Assembly: GCA_030151365.1 (NCBI GenBank)
Contig: JASLDW010000029.1
Location: forward strand, 1 to 38,158
From: Lysobacter sp.
GTDB lineage: Bacteria; Pseudomonadota; Gammaproteobacteria; Xanthomonadales; Xanthomonadaceae
DNA length: 38,158 nucleotides
Reading direction: 5' to 3'
In this document: piece after piece, positions 24,322 to 32,140 of the stretch
Layout of the letters: each line of letters starts with the position of its first letter
How positions within the stretch are numbered: position 1 is the first letter of the stretch
Made by a program: the position numbers and the translations under genes
The notes under the pieces: generated by a model
The model's input: only the letters and a program-made list of their open reading frames with translations
What the model was told of the DNA's origin: nothing
The model's database searches: none

Positions 24322-26817
24322 TCAGAAAGGCGGTGCGTCGTCCGCCGCGGGTTTCTTGGCGGCGACTTTCTTCGTCGCGGTCTTTTTCGTCGCGGCTTTC
24401 TTGGTGGCCTTCTTTGCCGCGGTTTTCTTGGTCGCGGTTTTTTTCGCCGGGGCCTTGGTCGCGGCCTTCTTTGCCGGCGCCTTCTTGGCAACGGTCTTGG
24501 CGGCGGCCTTGCGACCCCAGCCCTTGCGCGCCGGCTTGCCGGTGTCCGCCATCAACTGCGTCACTTCCTCCAGCGTCAGCGACGCCGGCTCGCGATCCTT
24601 GGGGATCTTCCCGTTCATCGCGCCGTCGCTGATGTACGGGCCGAAGCGGCCGTTCAACACCTGGATGTCGCTGCCCTCGAACGACTTGATGATGCGGTTG
24701 CGCGCGATCTCTTCCTTCTCCTCGATCAGGAACACCGCGCGGGCGAGATCGATGGCGTAGGGATCGTCTTCCTTCTTCAGCGAGGCATAGGTCGAGCCGC
24801 GCTTGGCGAAGGGACCGAAGCGACCGATGCCGACCGTGACCTGCTCGCCGTTGGACTCGCCGAGCTTGCGCGGCATGTCGAACAGCTTGAGCGCCTCTTC
24901 CAGCGAGATCGAATAGATGCTCTGGCCCGGCTGCAGCGAGGCGAACTTCGGTTTTTCCTCGTCCTCGACGGTGCCGATCTGCACCATCGGGCCGAAGCGA
25001 CCGATGCGCGCGCTGACCGGCTTGCCGCTGGCGGGATCGATGCCGAGCTCGCGGGCGCTGCCGGCGTCGGTGCGATCCACCGATTCGGTCTTGTCCGTCA
25101 CCAGTTCCTTGAACGGGCCCCAGAACTTCTCCATCAACGGGACCCATTCCTCCTCGCCGCGGCTGATCGCGTCGAGCTCGTCTTCCATCTTCGCGGTGAA
25201 GTCGTAGTCGACGTAGCGGGTGAAATGCGAGCTGAGGAATTTCGACACCGCGCGCCCGACGTCGGTCGGGCGGAAGGCGCGGCCTTCCATCTCGGTGTAC
25301 TTGCGGAACAGCAGCGTCTGGATGATCGACGCGTAGGTCGACGGACGGCCGATGCCGTATTCCTCGAGCGCCTTCACCAGCGACGCTTCGGTGAAACGCG
25401 GCGGCGGCTGGGTGAAATGCTGGTCGGCGTGGACGCGATCGAGCGGCACGTTGTCGCCGGTCTTCATCACCGGCAGCTTGCGGCCTTCGTCGTCATCGTC
25501 GGCGGCCTTCTGGTCCTTGCCTTCCTCGTACACGGCGAGGAAGCCAGGCACCACCACCGTGGTGCCGCTGGCGCGGAAGGCGTGCTGGCTGCCGGCCGCG
25601 AGTTCCACCGACACCGTGTTGAGCGTCGCCGGGATCATCTGGCTGGCCACGGCGCGCTTCCAAACCAGTTCGTAGAGCTTGCGTTCGTCGTCGCTGAGGT
25701 AGCGTGCGATCTGCGCCGGCGTGCGCAGTGCGGACGTCGGGCGCACCGCTTCGTGCGCTTCCTGCGCGTTCTTCGATTTCGTGGTGTAGAAGTTCGGCTT
25801 GTCCGGCAGCGAATTCGTGCCGAAGTCACGCGCGATCACGTCGCGGATCTCGCTCAATGCATCCTGCGACAGGTTGACCGAGTCGGTACGCATGTAGCTG
25901 ATCAGGCCGACCGTGCCCTCCTCGCCGATCGCCACGCCTTCGTACAGCTTCTGCGCCACCTGCATGGTCTTGCGCGTGGTGAAGCCGAGCTTGCGCGCCG
26001 CTTCCTGCTGCAGGGTCGAGGTGGTGAACGGCGGCGACGGCCGGCGCTTGCGTTCCTTGCTGGCGACGTCGGTGACGTGCAGGCGGCCCTGCGCGGCCTG
26101 GACGATGCGCTGGCGCGCATCCTCGGCGGTGTCGCCGTCGGTGACGGTGAACTGCTCGAATTTCTTGCCGTCGAGCTTCACGAGTTTTGCGGAGAACGCC
26201 TGCGACGGATGCGCGCATTCGGCCTCGATGGTCCAGTACTCGCGCGCCTTGAACGCTTCGATCTCCTCTTCGCGCTCGACGATCATGCGCAGCGCCGGCG
26301 ACTGCACGCGGCCGGCCGACAGTCCGCGCTGGACCTTGCGCCACAGCACCGGCGACAGGTTGAAGCCGACCAGGTAGTCGAGGGCGCGGCGCGCCTGTTG
26401 CGCATCCACCAGCGGCATCTCGATCCGGCGTGGTTGCGCGATGGCGGCCTTGATCGCGCGCGGGGTGATCTCGGTGAACACCACGCGGTGCAGCGGCTTG
26501 TCCTTCAGCAACTTGCGCTCGCCGAGGATCTCGGCGATATGCCAGCTGATCGCCTCGCCTTCGCGATCCGGGTCGGTCGCCAGCAGGATTTCGTCGGCGG
26601 CCTTGGCGGCCTTGGCGATCGCCTCGACGTGCTTCTCGTTCTTCTCGATCAGGTCGTAGCGCATCCGGAAGCCGTGCTCCGGATCCACCGCCCCTTCCTT
26701 CGGCACCAGGTCGCGGACATGGCCATAGCTGGCGAGGACGGTGTAGTCCTTGCCGAGGTATTTGTTGATCGTCTTGGCCTTGGCGGGCGATTCGACGACG
26801 AGCAGGTGCTTGGGCAT
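24322..26817 (-). CDS. topA: DNA topoisomerase I with Lys/Ala-rich C-terminal tail
   Basis: Type IA topoisomerase that relaxes negative supercoils. 831 residues from the ATG at 26817 (MPKHLLVVESPAKAKT). The longer open frame upstream is not conserved sequence. The TOPRIM domain has E9 and the D82-x-D84-x-E86 triad (ATDPDREGEAISWH). The catalytic tyrosine is Y308 in ISYMRTDSV. After the core come glycine-rich TOPRIM-C repeats, each with an 'RFGP' core (IGRFGPMVQ, IGRFGPFAK, NGRFGPYIS), rather than the zinc ribbons of the E. coli enzyme. The last about 63 residues (769-831) are almost only Lys, Ala and Thr in KKAA/KKTA repeats, like a histone H1 tail, and may grip DNA. It ends in an acidic ADDAPPF. 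Confidence 0.95.
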   Translation of the reverse strand: MPKHLLVVESPAKAKTINKYLGKDYTVLASYGHVRDLVPKEGAVDPEHGFRMRYDLIEKNEKHVEAIAKAAKAADEILLATDPDREGEAISWHIAEILGERKLLKDKPLHRVVFTEITPRAIKAAIAQPRRIEMPLVDAQQARRALDYLVGFNLSPVLWRKVQRGLSAGRVQSPALRMIVEREEEIEAFKAREYWTIEAECAHPSQAFSAKLVKLDGKKFEQFTVTDGDTAEDARQRIVQAAQGRLHVTDVASKERKRRPSPPFTTSTLQQEAARKLGFTTRKTMQVAQKLYEGVAIGEEGTVGLISYMRTDSVNLSQDALSEIRDVIARDFGTNSLPDKPNFYTTKSKNAQEAHEAVRPTSALRTPAQIARYLSDDERKLYELVWKRAVASQMIPATLNTVSVELAAGSQHAFRASGTTVVVPGFLAVYEEGKDQKAADDDDEGRKLPVMKTGDNVPLDRVHADQHFTQPPPRFTEASLVKALEEYGIGRPSTYASIIQTLLFRKYTEMEGRAFRPTDVGRAVSKFLSSHFTRYVDYDFTAKMEDELDAISRGEEEWVPLMEKFWGPFKELVTDKTESVDRTDAGSARELGIDPASGKPVSARIGRFGPMVQIGTVEDEEKPKFASLQPGQSIYSISLEEALKLFDMPRKLGESNGEQVTVGIGRFGPFAKRGSTYASLKKEDDPYAIDLARAVFLIEEKEEIARNRIIKSFEGSDIQVLNGRFGPYISDGAMNGKIPKDREPASLTLEEVTQLMADTGKPARKGWGRKAAAKTVAKKAPAKKAATKAPAKKTATKKTAAKKATKKAATKKTATKKVAAKKPAADDAPPF

Positions 26818-26875
26818 GGCAACGGGATTCCGGAGCCGGCAACAGGCCGGCGAAATGGGGCGGTCGAGACGCCAA

Positions 26876-26900
26876 CGCCCGGGACATGGGGTCCCGGGCG
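26876..26900 (-). terminator. Strong hairpin between the RDD gene and topA
   Basis: A perfect 10-bp stem CGCCCGGGAC/GTCCCGGGCG with a 5-nt loop. It lies 57 nt after the RDD-gene stop and 59 nt before the topA start. There is no T-run, so it is either a GC-rich terminator or a hairpin in the topA leader; the -10-like TATAAA at 26921-26916 lies just upstream of it. Confidence 0.55.
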
Positions 26901-26956
26901 TCTGGTTCAACCTCTTTTATAGTGGAATCACGCCACGGGGCAGCTGTCAAGCAGTC

Positions 26957-27943
26957 TCAATGGCGGCTGAGAGCGGGAAGGGCGATCGCGGCGCACAGCG
27001 CCAGGAAGACCAGGGCGTACAGGGCGATGCTGAGACCGAGGATGACCTTGGTCAGGGTGCCGAGGGTTTCGTCCTGTCGTTCCGGATGGTCGGTATAGGC
27101 CCACTGGTCGACCACGTAGGTCGAGGCGACCATGTCGTGCAACGCCTGCTTGCGCTCGGTGAATGCCGCCATCACGTAGCCGATGCCGACCGTGAAGCCG
27201 CCGAGGAGGAAGGCGAAATAGCGACCGACGCCGCGGGCGAAGCTGATGCGTTCACCCTGCATGCCGGTCACCTTGATGCCGATCGCGCGCTTGCCGAGGG
27301 TGGCTTGCCGTTCCCCCGAGTGGAACCAGGCGTAATAGACCATCTGCATGCCGATCGGGATCAGGTAGGCCAGGATCAGCATGATCACCGTCCCCGCTCC
27401 GAAATCGGGTTTTGCCGACATGCCCGCCCCGAAGCCGATCGCCATCAGGAGCGGCAACTGGACGGCATAACTGGCGATGGCCAGCAGGAATCCATCGATG
27501 GTGTAGGCGGCGTAACGCTTCCAGAACCCCGCATCGACGACATGTCCGCCCTGCACGGGGAATGCATTGGTGGCGCCGATGGCCGCGCGCGGCGCCGCAT
27601 AGGGATCATTCGCCTGGGCGACCGGAGCCGCCGTTTCGTACATCGAATAGCTGCCATCGGCGACGGGCGTCGCGGCCGGCGCGGGGGCCGGCGATGCAGC
27701 GACGGGTGCCGTTGGCGTCGCCATCTCGTACATCGACATGCCCTGCATCGGCGATGCGGTTCCGGCCTGTGGCGGCAACACTTCGTTCGCCACGGTCGAG
27801 AAGGCCTGCCAGTTGGCCATGCCATTGCGCCACACCAGCGTGTCCATGCCGATCTGCCCGGCATTGCGCAAGGCCAGCAATTCCTGCGACTGCACGGGGC
27901 CGCGCTGCTGGCCCTGGCGGTCGGCGTAATACCACTCGGTCAT
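26957..27943 (-). CDS. GYF_2 plus RDD domain membrane protein
   Basis: A 328-residue protein. Residues about 3-52 form a GYF_2 domain (WYYADRQGQQRGPVQSQELL ... GMANWQAF), a module that usually binds proline-rich peptides. A low-complexity Ala/Pro linker (about 55-130) contains two copies of SMYE followed by Ala/Pro. An RDD domain then starts at WKRYAAYTIDG (141), with hydrophobic helices to the C-terminus and the RDD signature TLGKRAIGIKVT. RDD proteins are poorly characterised, and ion transport has been suggested for some. The ATG at 27943 has AGGGGA upstream. It follows the pilin-like gene by 49 bp. Confidence 0.85.
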   Translation of the reverse strand: MTEWYYADRQGQQRGPVQSQELLALRNAGQIGMDTLVWRNGMANWQAFSTVANEVLPPQAGTASPMQGMSMYEMATPTAPVAASPAPAPAATPVADGSYSMYETAAPVAQANDPYAAPRAAIGATNAFPVQGGHVVDAGFWKRYAAYTIDGFLLAIASYAVQLPLLMAIGFGAGMSAKPDFGAGTVIMLILAYLIPIGMQMVYYAWFHSGERQATLGKRAIGIKVTGMQGERISFARGVGRYFAFLLGGFTVGIGYVMAAFTERKQALHDMVASTYVVDQWAYTDHPERQDETLGTLTKVILGLSIALYALVFLALCAAIALPALSRH

Positions 27944-27992
27944 TCGATTTCCCCTGTTGGTGCGCTGTTGCGCAGGCGCAGTCTGCGCGAGC

Positions 27993-28496
27993 TCAGTCTT
28001 CGCGGCAAGCAGGGGGCAGGTAGCGATTGTCGAGATCGGAGCGGCAATTCCAGATGGCTTCGCCGACTTTCGCGCGATCCATCCAGATCGTCCTGCCGTC
28101 GAGCCGGTCGCTGCCGGTGCCGCCGAGATGGACGGCGTAGACGCAGCGCGTCGCGTCTTCGGCGAGTTGTCCGACCTCGACGCGCTCGACACCCTGCATG
28201 CCCTTGAAGCGGGCATCGGCGTTGTTGCCCGGGCACGCGCCCGTTTCCGCCAGTCTGGCGTCGATTCCGTACTGGATCGGGCGCGTGGCCGCGATCACCG
28301 CCATCACCTTCGATTTCAGAACGTACTGTTGGTAAGCCGGGATCGCGATCGCGGCGAGGATGCCGGTCAGCGGCACGAGCAAGGCGATGCCGACGGCCAG
28401 CGCGATCAGGCAGCCATTGCGTTGCCGGGGTTTCTCCGGTGCTTGCGGGCGCGCCGCCGTCGGCAACGGCGGTGGCAGGGAAGGCGGCGATGACAT
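27993..28496 (-). CDS. Pilin-like membrane protein without a prepilin leader
   Basis: A 167-residue protein. The first 27 residues are Pro-rich and probably cytoplasmic. A hydrophobic segment follows that ends in the type IV pilin sequence GILAAIAIPAYQQYVLKSKV (45-64). The C-terminus has a pilin-like disulfide loop (WNC at 149-151 and YLPPAC at 159-164), very like the closing loop of PilA-type pilins. However, the usual prepilin peptidase site (Gly then Phe-Thr-Leu-Ile-Glu) is absent: NGCLIALAVGIALL occupies that place. So it is a pilin-derived anchored protein, not an obvious pilus subunit. It starts 2 nt after the smg stop, in one operon with it. Extra upstream frame is a shadow of smg. Confidence 0.75.
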   Translation of the reverse strand: MSSPPSLPPPLPTAARPQAPEKPRQRNGCLIALAVGIALLVPLTGILAAIAIPAYQQYVLKSKVMAVIAATRPIQYGIDARLAETGACPGNNADARFKGMQGVERVEVGQLAEDATRCVYAVHLGGTGSDRLDGRTIWMDRAKVGEAIWNCRSDLDNRYLPPACRED

Positions 28497-28498
28497 CG

Positions 28499-28972
28499 TC
28501 AGTGCAGCGGCTCGGGATCGTCCGCGAACATCTGCGTTTCCATCCACGCGTAGGCGGCTTCCGAGCCCGGCTGGTTGAACAGGACCATCAGCACGACCCA
28601 CTTGAGGTCGTCGAGATCGAGCTCGTCCTGGTCGAGCGCCATTGCGCGATCCAGCACCAGTTCGCGCTGGTCGGCATCGAGCACGCCGTGTTGTTCGAGA
28701 TAGATCAGGAAGCCGCGCGCCTCGATATCGAGTTTGGACAGCTCGCCGCTGGTGAAGACGCGGGTCGGCCCCGACGGCCCTTGGTTGGCGAAGGTCGGGC
28801 GGCGCTCGGCGAGGCCATCCAGCCAGTCGAAGGCGCGATTGGCTTCGGCGGGGCTGAAGCCGGCCGAGACCAGCGTCGACTGGAGGCCGTCTCGGTCCTG
28901 CGGCGGGGCAGAGTCATCGGTGAAGCAGTGTTCGAAGAGATACAACAGGACGTCCAGAATGCTCTCTTTCAT
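28499..28972 (-). CDS. smg: DUF494 family protein Smg
   Basis: A 157-residue cytoplasmic protein of the Smg/DUF494 family, conserved next to dprA and topA in gammaproteobacteria; molecular function is not established. Recognisable parts are the opening MKESILDVLLYLFEH, the helix GFSPAEANRAFDWLDGL, and LDLDDLKWVVLMVLFNQPG near the C-terminus. The ATG at 28972 has a GGGG-type ribosome binding site 4 nt before it. It begins 48 nt after the dprA stop and runs directly into the pilin-like gene. Confidence 0.92.
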   Translation of the reverse strand: MKESILDVLLYLFEHCFTDDSAPPQDRDGLQSTLVSAGFSPAEANRAFDWLDGLAERRPTFANQGPSGPTRVFTSGELSKLDIEARGFLIYLEQHGVLDADQRELVLDRAMALDQDELDLDDLKWVVLMVLFNQPGSEAAYAWMETQMFADDPEPLH

Positions 28973-29020
28973 CGATCCCCGGCCTGCGCCCGTGGGCGCG
29001 TGGATGGCGGAAGCCTTGCT

Positions 29021-30151
29021 TCACCCGGGAGTGCGGAGGTAACGGCCATGCCTGACCGTGATCGTCCCCTGCAGCTCCATGGTCAGGAGAATGGAGGAGA
29101 GTCGGGCCGGCGTCAATGCGGTCCGATCGGCCAAGGTATCCATAGGGATTGGGTCATGGCCCAGCGCAGACCACACGTTCTTGTGGTCGCTGTCCCAGTC
29201 CTTGGGCGGCTGGACGGGGACTTGCGGGGCCGTGTCGGTGAGTGCCTTGGCGCGCGTGCCTGCCCGCGACAGGGCGGGCGCCAGGGACAGCAGCACGTCT
29301 TCGGGGCTTTCCACCAGCTGGGCGCCATCGCGGATCAGGCGGTGACAGCCGCGGGCGTGCGGATCGTGGACCGATCCCGGGATCGCCCAGACTTCGCGAC
29401 CGGCATCGACGGCGAATTGCGCGGTGATCAGGGCGCCGGAGCGCGCCGCGGCCTCGACCACCAGGGTGCCCTCCGCCAGTGCGGCGATGATGCGGTTGCG
29501 CGCCGGGAAATGATCGCGCAGCGGCTGCGTGCCCGGCGGGTATTCGCTGACGAGCAGGCCGCGCGCGGCGATCCGCGCGTGGAGATCGCGATGCTGGGCG
29601 GGATAGCAGAGATCGGGTCCGCTACCGAGCACGGCGATGGTGCCGCCACCGGCCTCGAGCGCGCCTTCGTGGGCGGCGCCGTCGATGCCCGCGGCGAGTC
29701 CGCTGACCACGACCAGTCCGGCGTCGGCGAACCGCTGGGCGAACCGCTTGGCAAGATTGCGGCCGCCGGCGCTGGCGGAACGGGTGCCGACGATCGCGAC
29801 GGCGGGATCCTGCAACAGCGTGGCGTCGCCGGCGGTGAACAGCATCAGCGGTGCGCCGGAAATGGTGCGCAGGGCGGCGGGGTAGTCGGGATCGTGCCAG
29901 GCGATCAGGCGATGCCCCGGGCGTTGCAGCCATTCGGCGGTGCGCAGCCACACGTCGGGATCGGCGCCACGGCGCAGGCGGATGCAGGTGTCCTCCGACA
30001 ATCCGGCCGCGCGCCACGCATGCGGCCCCGCGGCGAGCACGGCGCTGGCGCTGCCATGGAGTTGCAACAATTCGCGGCGGGGTGCGCGCCTGCCGCCAGC
30101 GCACAGGAGCGCCAGGCGTGCCGCCAGTTCGGGCATATCGAAGTCGACCAT
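29021..30151 (-). CDS. dprA: DNA-processing protein DprA (Smf)
   Basis: Loads RecA onto incoming single-stranded DNA during natural transformation. The 376-residue protein has an N-terminal helical extension with a SAM-like domain, then the Rossmann-like core: AIVGTRSASAGG, VVSGLAAGIDGAAHEGAL, GSGPDLCYPAQH, the EYPPGTQPLRDHFPARNRIIA signature and an ITAQFAVDAGREVWAIPG strand. A C-terminal winged-helix domain (about 310-376, DTLADRTALTPARLSSILLTMELQG) is the DprA-type dimer/ComM-side module. An in-frame ATG at codon 6 is an alternative start. It is downstream of the LysM gene and before smg, the usual order. Confidence 0.94.
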   Translation of the reverse strand: MVDFDMPELAARLALLCAGGRRAPRRELLQLHGSASAVLAAGPHAWRAAGLSEDTCIRLRRGADPDVWLRTAEWLQRPGHRLIAWHDPDYPAALRTISGAPLMLFTAGDATLLQDPAVAIVGTRSASAGGRNLAKRFAQRFADAGLVVVSGLAAGIDGAAHEGALEAGGGTIAVLGSGPDLCYPAQHRDLHARIAARGLLVSEYPPGTQPLRDHFPARNRIIAALAEGTLVVEAAARSGALITAQFAVDAGREVWAIPGSVHDPHARGCHRLIRDGAQLVESPEDVLLSLAPALSRAGTRAKALTDTAPQVPVQPPKDWDSDHKNVWSALGHDPIPMDTLADRTALTPARLSSILLTMELQGTITVRHGRYLRTPG

Positions 30152-30176
30152 GCCGCCAGCTTGGGGCGGATGCGAC

Positions 30177-30198
30177 GACGGCGCCCTAGGGCGCCGTC
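30177..30198 (-). terminator. 22-bp perfect palindrome after the LysM gene
   Basis: GACGGCGCCCT followed directly by its own reverse complement, 41 nt after the LysM gene stop and 25 nt before dprA. It likely ends or attenuates LysM-gene transcription; no T-tract is present. A smaller TCGGA/TCCGA stem lies just upstream. Confidence 0.5.
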
Positions 30199-30239
30199 TC
30201 GCTGCCGTGTCGGAAAAATCCGATGTGGCTTAACGCGAT

Positions 30240-31409
30240 TCAGTACGGTGCGTCGGGATGCTTGAGCTCGTAGCCGACCTGGGTCGGCTTGATGGCATCC
30301 ATCACCAGTGCATAGCTGACATGGTCGAAGGTGCGGAACACCATGGCATGGCCGGAGAATTCGTCGGGCAGGCGGACGCGTCCGTAGTTGCCGACCAGCT
30401 CCTCGGTGCGCTTGTACTTCACGCGGTCGACCTTGTTGCTGCCCATGCGCCACAGCGAGAACACGGTGCCGTTGTCGACGCCGTCGCGGCTGCCGACCGA
30501 GATCGCGATGACGTCGCGCGGGCCGGCGGTGCGCAGGCGGTCGGCCACGGCCAGCACCTGGGCATGGCGGTACTCGAACTGCGCCTTCGGCGGATGCGGG
30601 ACGAAGTAGGGGTCGTAGGACTGGGCATCGACCGGAATCAGGCGGTCGCCCTCGCGGACTTCGCGGCCGGCTTCGTCGAGGCGGATGGTCGAAGCCTCGA
30701 TGCCGCCGACTTCGCCGCGGGTCACGGTGCCGATGTTGACGCGCTGCAGCTCGAAGCCGAGCAGGTCGTGGCCGCGGTCCGGCGTGATCGCCGAGGTCCA
30801 GAACTGCTGGAAGTCGATGGTGCGCTTGCCGCGGAAATCGAGGTCTGCGGTGTCCATGATGTCGCCGCCCTGGCGGCGGTCGAGACGGGCATAGCGCACG
30901 TTCGGACGCACGATCAGGAAGCGCTGGCCGACCGCGCTCGCGGGCAGGCCCTTGGCGTAGACCACGTAGCCCTGCGAGCCGCGCAGGCGGTCTTCCTCGA
31001 GGCCGACCACGTAGGGCAGCTGGTCGAAGCTGTTGACCACGCGCATGTCCTTGAGCCACGGCTCGACCTGCGCCAGCGGGATGCCCGGGATCGCCGCTTC
31101 GCCGCGATGCTGCGGCTGCGCTTCGGCAGTGCGGTCGATATAAGCGAGGCTGAGGACGTCACCCGGGTAGATCAGGTGCGGATTCTTCACCTGCGGGTTG
31201 GCCTGCCAGATTTCCGGCCACAACCACGGGCGGCTCAGGAACTTTCCGGCGATATCCCACAAGGTGTCGCCTTTCTTCACCACGTAGGTGTCGGGGTGGT
31301 CCGGACGAATGCCCGGATTCCCGGCGACGGCGAAGCCGGCGACGGTGAGCGCCGCGGTGGCGGCGACGGTCTTGATCGACAGGTTGAAGCGCGACAGGAG
31401 CGAGGCCAT
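30240..31409 (-). CDS. LysM peptidoglycan-binding domain protein
   Basis: A 389-residue exported protein with a signal sequence (about 1-30, ending AGFAVAG). One LysM domain is at about 41-88 (TYVVKKGDTLWDIAGKFLSRPWLWPEIWQANPQ ... LIYPGDVLSL), which should bind glycan strands. The large C-terminal part (about 110-389) has no enzyme motif I know, but is conserved in the LysM proteins that sit between dprA and def in xanthomonads. A sigma-70-like promoter lies at 31450-31478 (34-nt leader). It diverges from def. Confidence 0.88.
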   Translation of the reverse strand: MASLLSRFNLSIKTVAATAALTVAGFAVAGNPGIRPDHPDTYVVKKGDTLWDIAGKFLSRPWLWPEIWQANPQVKNPHLIYPGDVLSLAYIDRTAEAQPQHRGEAAIPGIPLAQVEPWLKDMRVVNSFDQLPYVVGLEEDRLRGSQGYVVYAKGLPASAVGQRFLIVRPNVRYARLDRRQGGDIMDTADLDFRGKRTIDFQQFWTSAITPDRGHDLLGFELQRVNIGTVTRGEVGGIEASTIRLDEAGREVREGDRLIPVDAQSYDPYFVPHPPKAQFEYRHAQVLAVADRLRTAGPRDVIAISVGSRDGVDNGTVFSLWRMGSNKVDRVKYKRTEELVGNYGRVRLPDEFSGHAMVFRTFDHVSYALVMDAIKPTQVGYELKHPDAPY

Positions 31410-31449
31410 GGCCTGAGGTTCCCCGACAAATCCCCAATACGGACGGCCA

Positions 31450-31478
31450 TTTACACCACAAAGTTCACAGTTTCACAA
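31450..31478 (-). promoter_or_regulatory. Candidate promoter of the LysM gene
   Basis: On the minus strand TTGTGA (31478-31473) and TGTAAA (31455-31450) are separated by 17 bp, in the only AT-rich part of the intergenic region. The implied start gives a leader of about 34 nt to the ATG at 31409. Confidence 0.45.
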
Positions 31479-31619
31479 GACCCTTACATTTAAATCCCCG
31501 TTTTCCCGGGCGCGACCCCCGGCCAGCGGGCGTTCCGGGAGCGGCCGGCAGGACGCGGTACACTGGTGGGCATGCGATGACGCGGTGTCTGTCCCCGCCC
31601 GCACTCCGGACTTTGAACC

Positions 31620-32138
31620 ATGGCCCTGCTCACGATCCTCGAATTCCCCGACGCCCGGCTGCGCACGAAAGCGGTGCCGGTCGATGTGGCCGGCATCGCC
31701 GCGCCCGACTTCCAGAAACTCCTCGACGACATGTTCGAGACCATGTACGACGCCCCGGGCATCGGCCTCGCGGCCAGCCAGGTCGACGTCCACCAGCGTT
31801 TCATGGTGATCGACATCAGCGAGGAGAAGAATTCGCCGATGGTCTTCATCAACCCGGAAATCCTGGGCAAGGAAGGCGAAGAAGTGTGCCAGGAAGGTTG
31901 CCTGTCGGTGCCGAACATCTTCGCCGACGTGACGCGCGCGGCGAACATCCGCGTGCGTGCGACCGACCGCAAGGGCGCGAGCTTCGAGATGGATGCCGAC
32001 GGCCTGCTCGCGGTGTGCATCCAGCACGAGATGGATCATCTCGACGGCAAGCTGTTCGTCGACTACCTGTCGCCGCTCAAGCGCGAGATGGTGAAGAAGA
32101 AGCTGGCCAAGGCTGCACGCGAGAAGAAGGCGGCCTGA
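31620..32138 (+). CDS. def: Peptide deformylase
   Basis: Removes the N-formyl group from nascent proteins, a metal (Fe2+) enzyme. At 172 residues it has all three motifs: GIGLAASQ (47-54), EGCLSVP (metal ligand C94) and QHEMDHLDG (ligands H136 and H140, catalytic E137). A lysine-rich C-terminal tail (KREMVKKKLAKAAREKKAA) is typical. The ATG at 31620 starts MALLTILEFPD. Fmt follows 2 nt downstream, making the classic def-fmt pair that installs and removes the formyl group. Confidence 0.97.
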   Translation: MALLTILEFPDARLRTKAVPVDVAGIAAPDFQKLLDDMFETMYDAPGIGLAASQVDVHQRFMVIDISEEKNSPMVFINPEILGKEGEEVCQEGCLSVPNIFADVTRAANIRVRATDRKGASFEMDADGLLAVCIQHEMDHLDGKLFVDYLSPLKREMVKKKLAKAAREKKAA

Positions 32139-32140
32139 TC

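Noticed and set aside
24259..26922. An 887-codon plus-strand frame opposite topA
   Set aside because: Antisense shadow. Its hydrophobic and Arg-rich N-terminus arises from the complement of the Lys/Ala repeats.
26916..26950. A sigma-70 topA promoter with perfect TTGACA
   Set aside because: The spacing to TATAAA is 23 bp, too long for a normal promoter; only the -10 part is kept as a suggestion.
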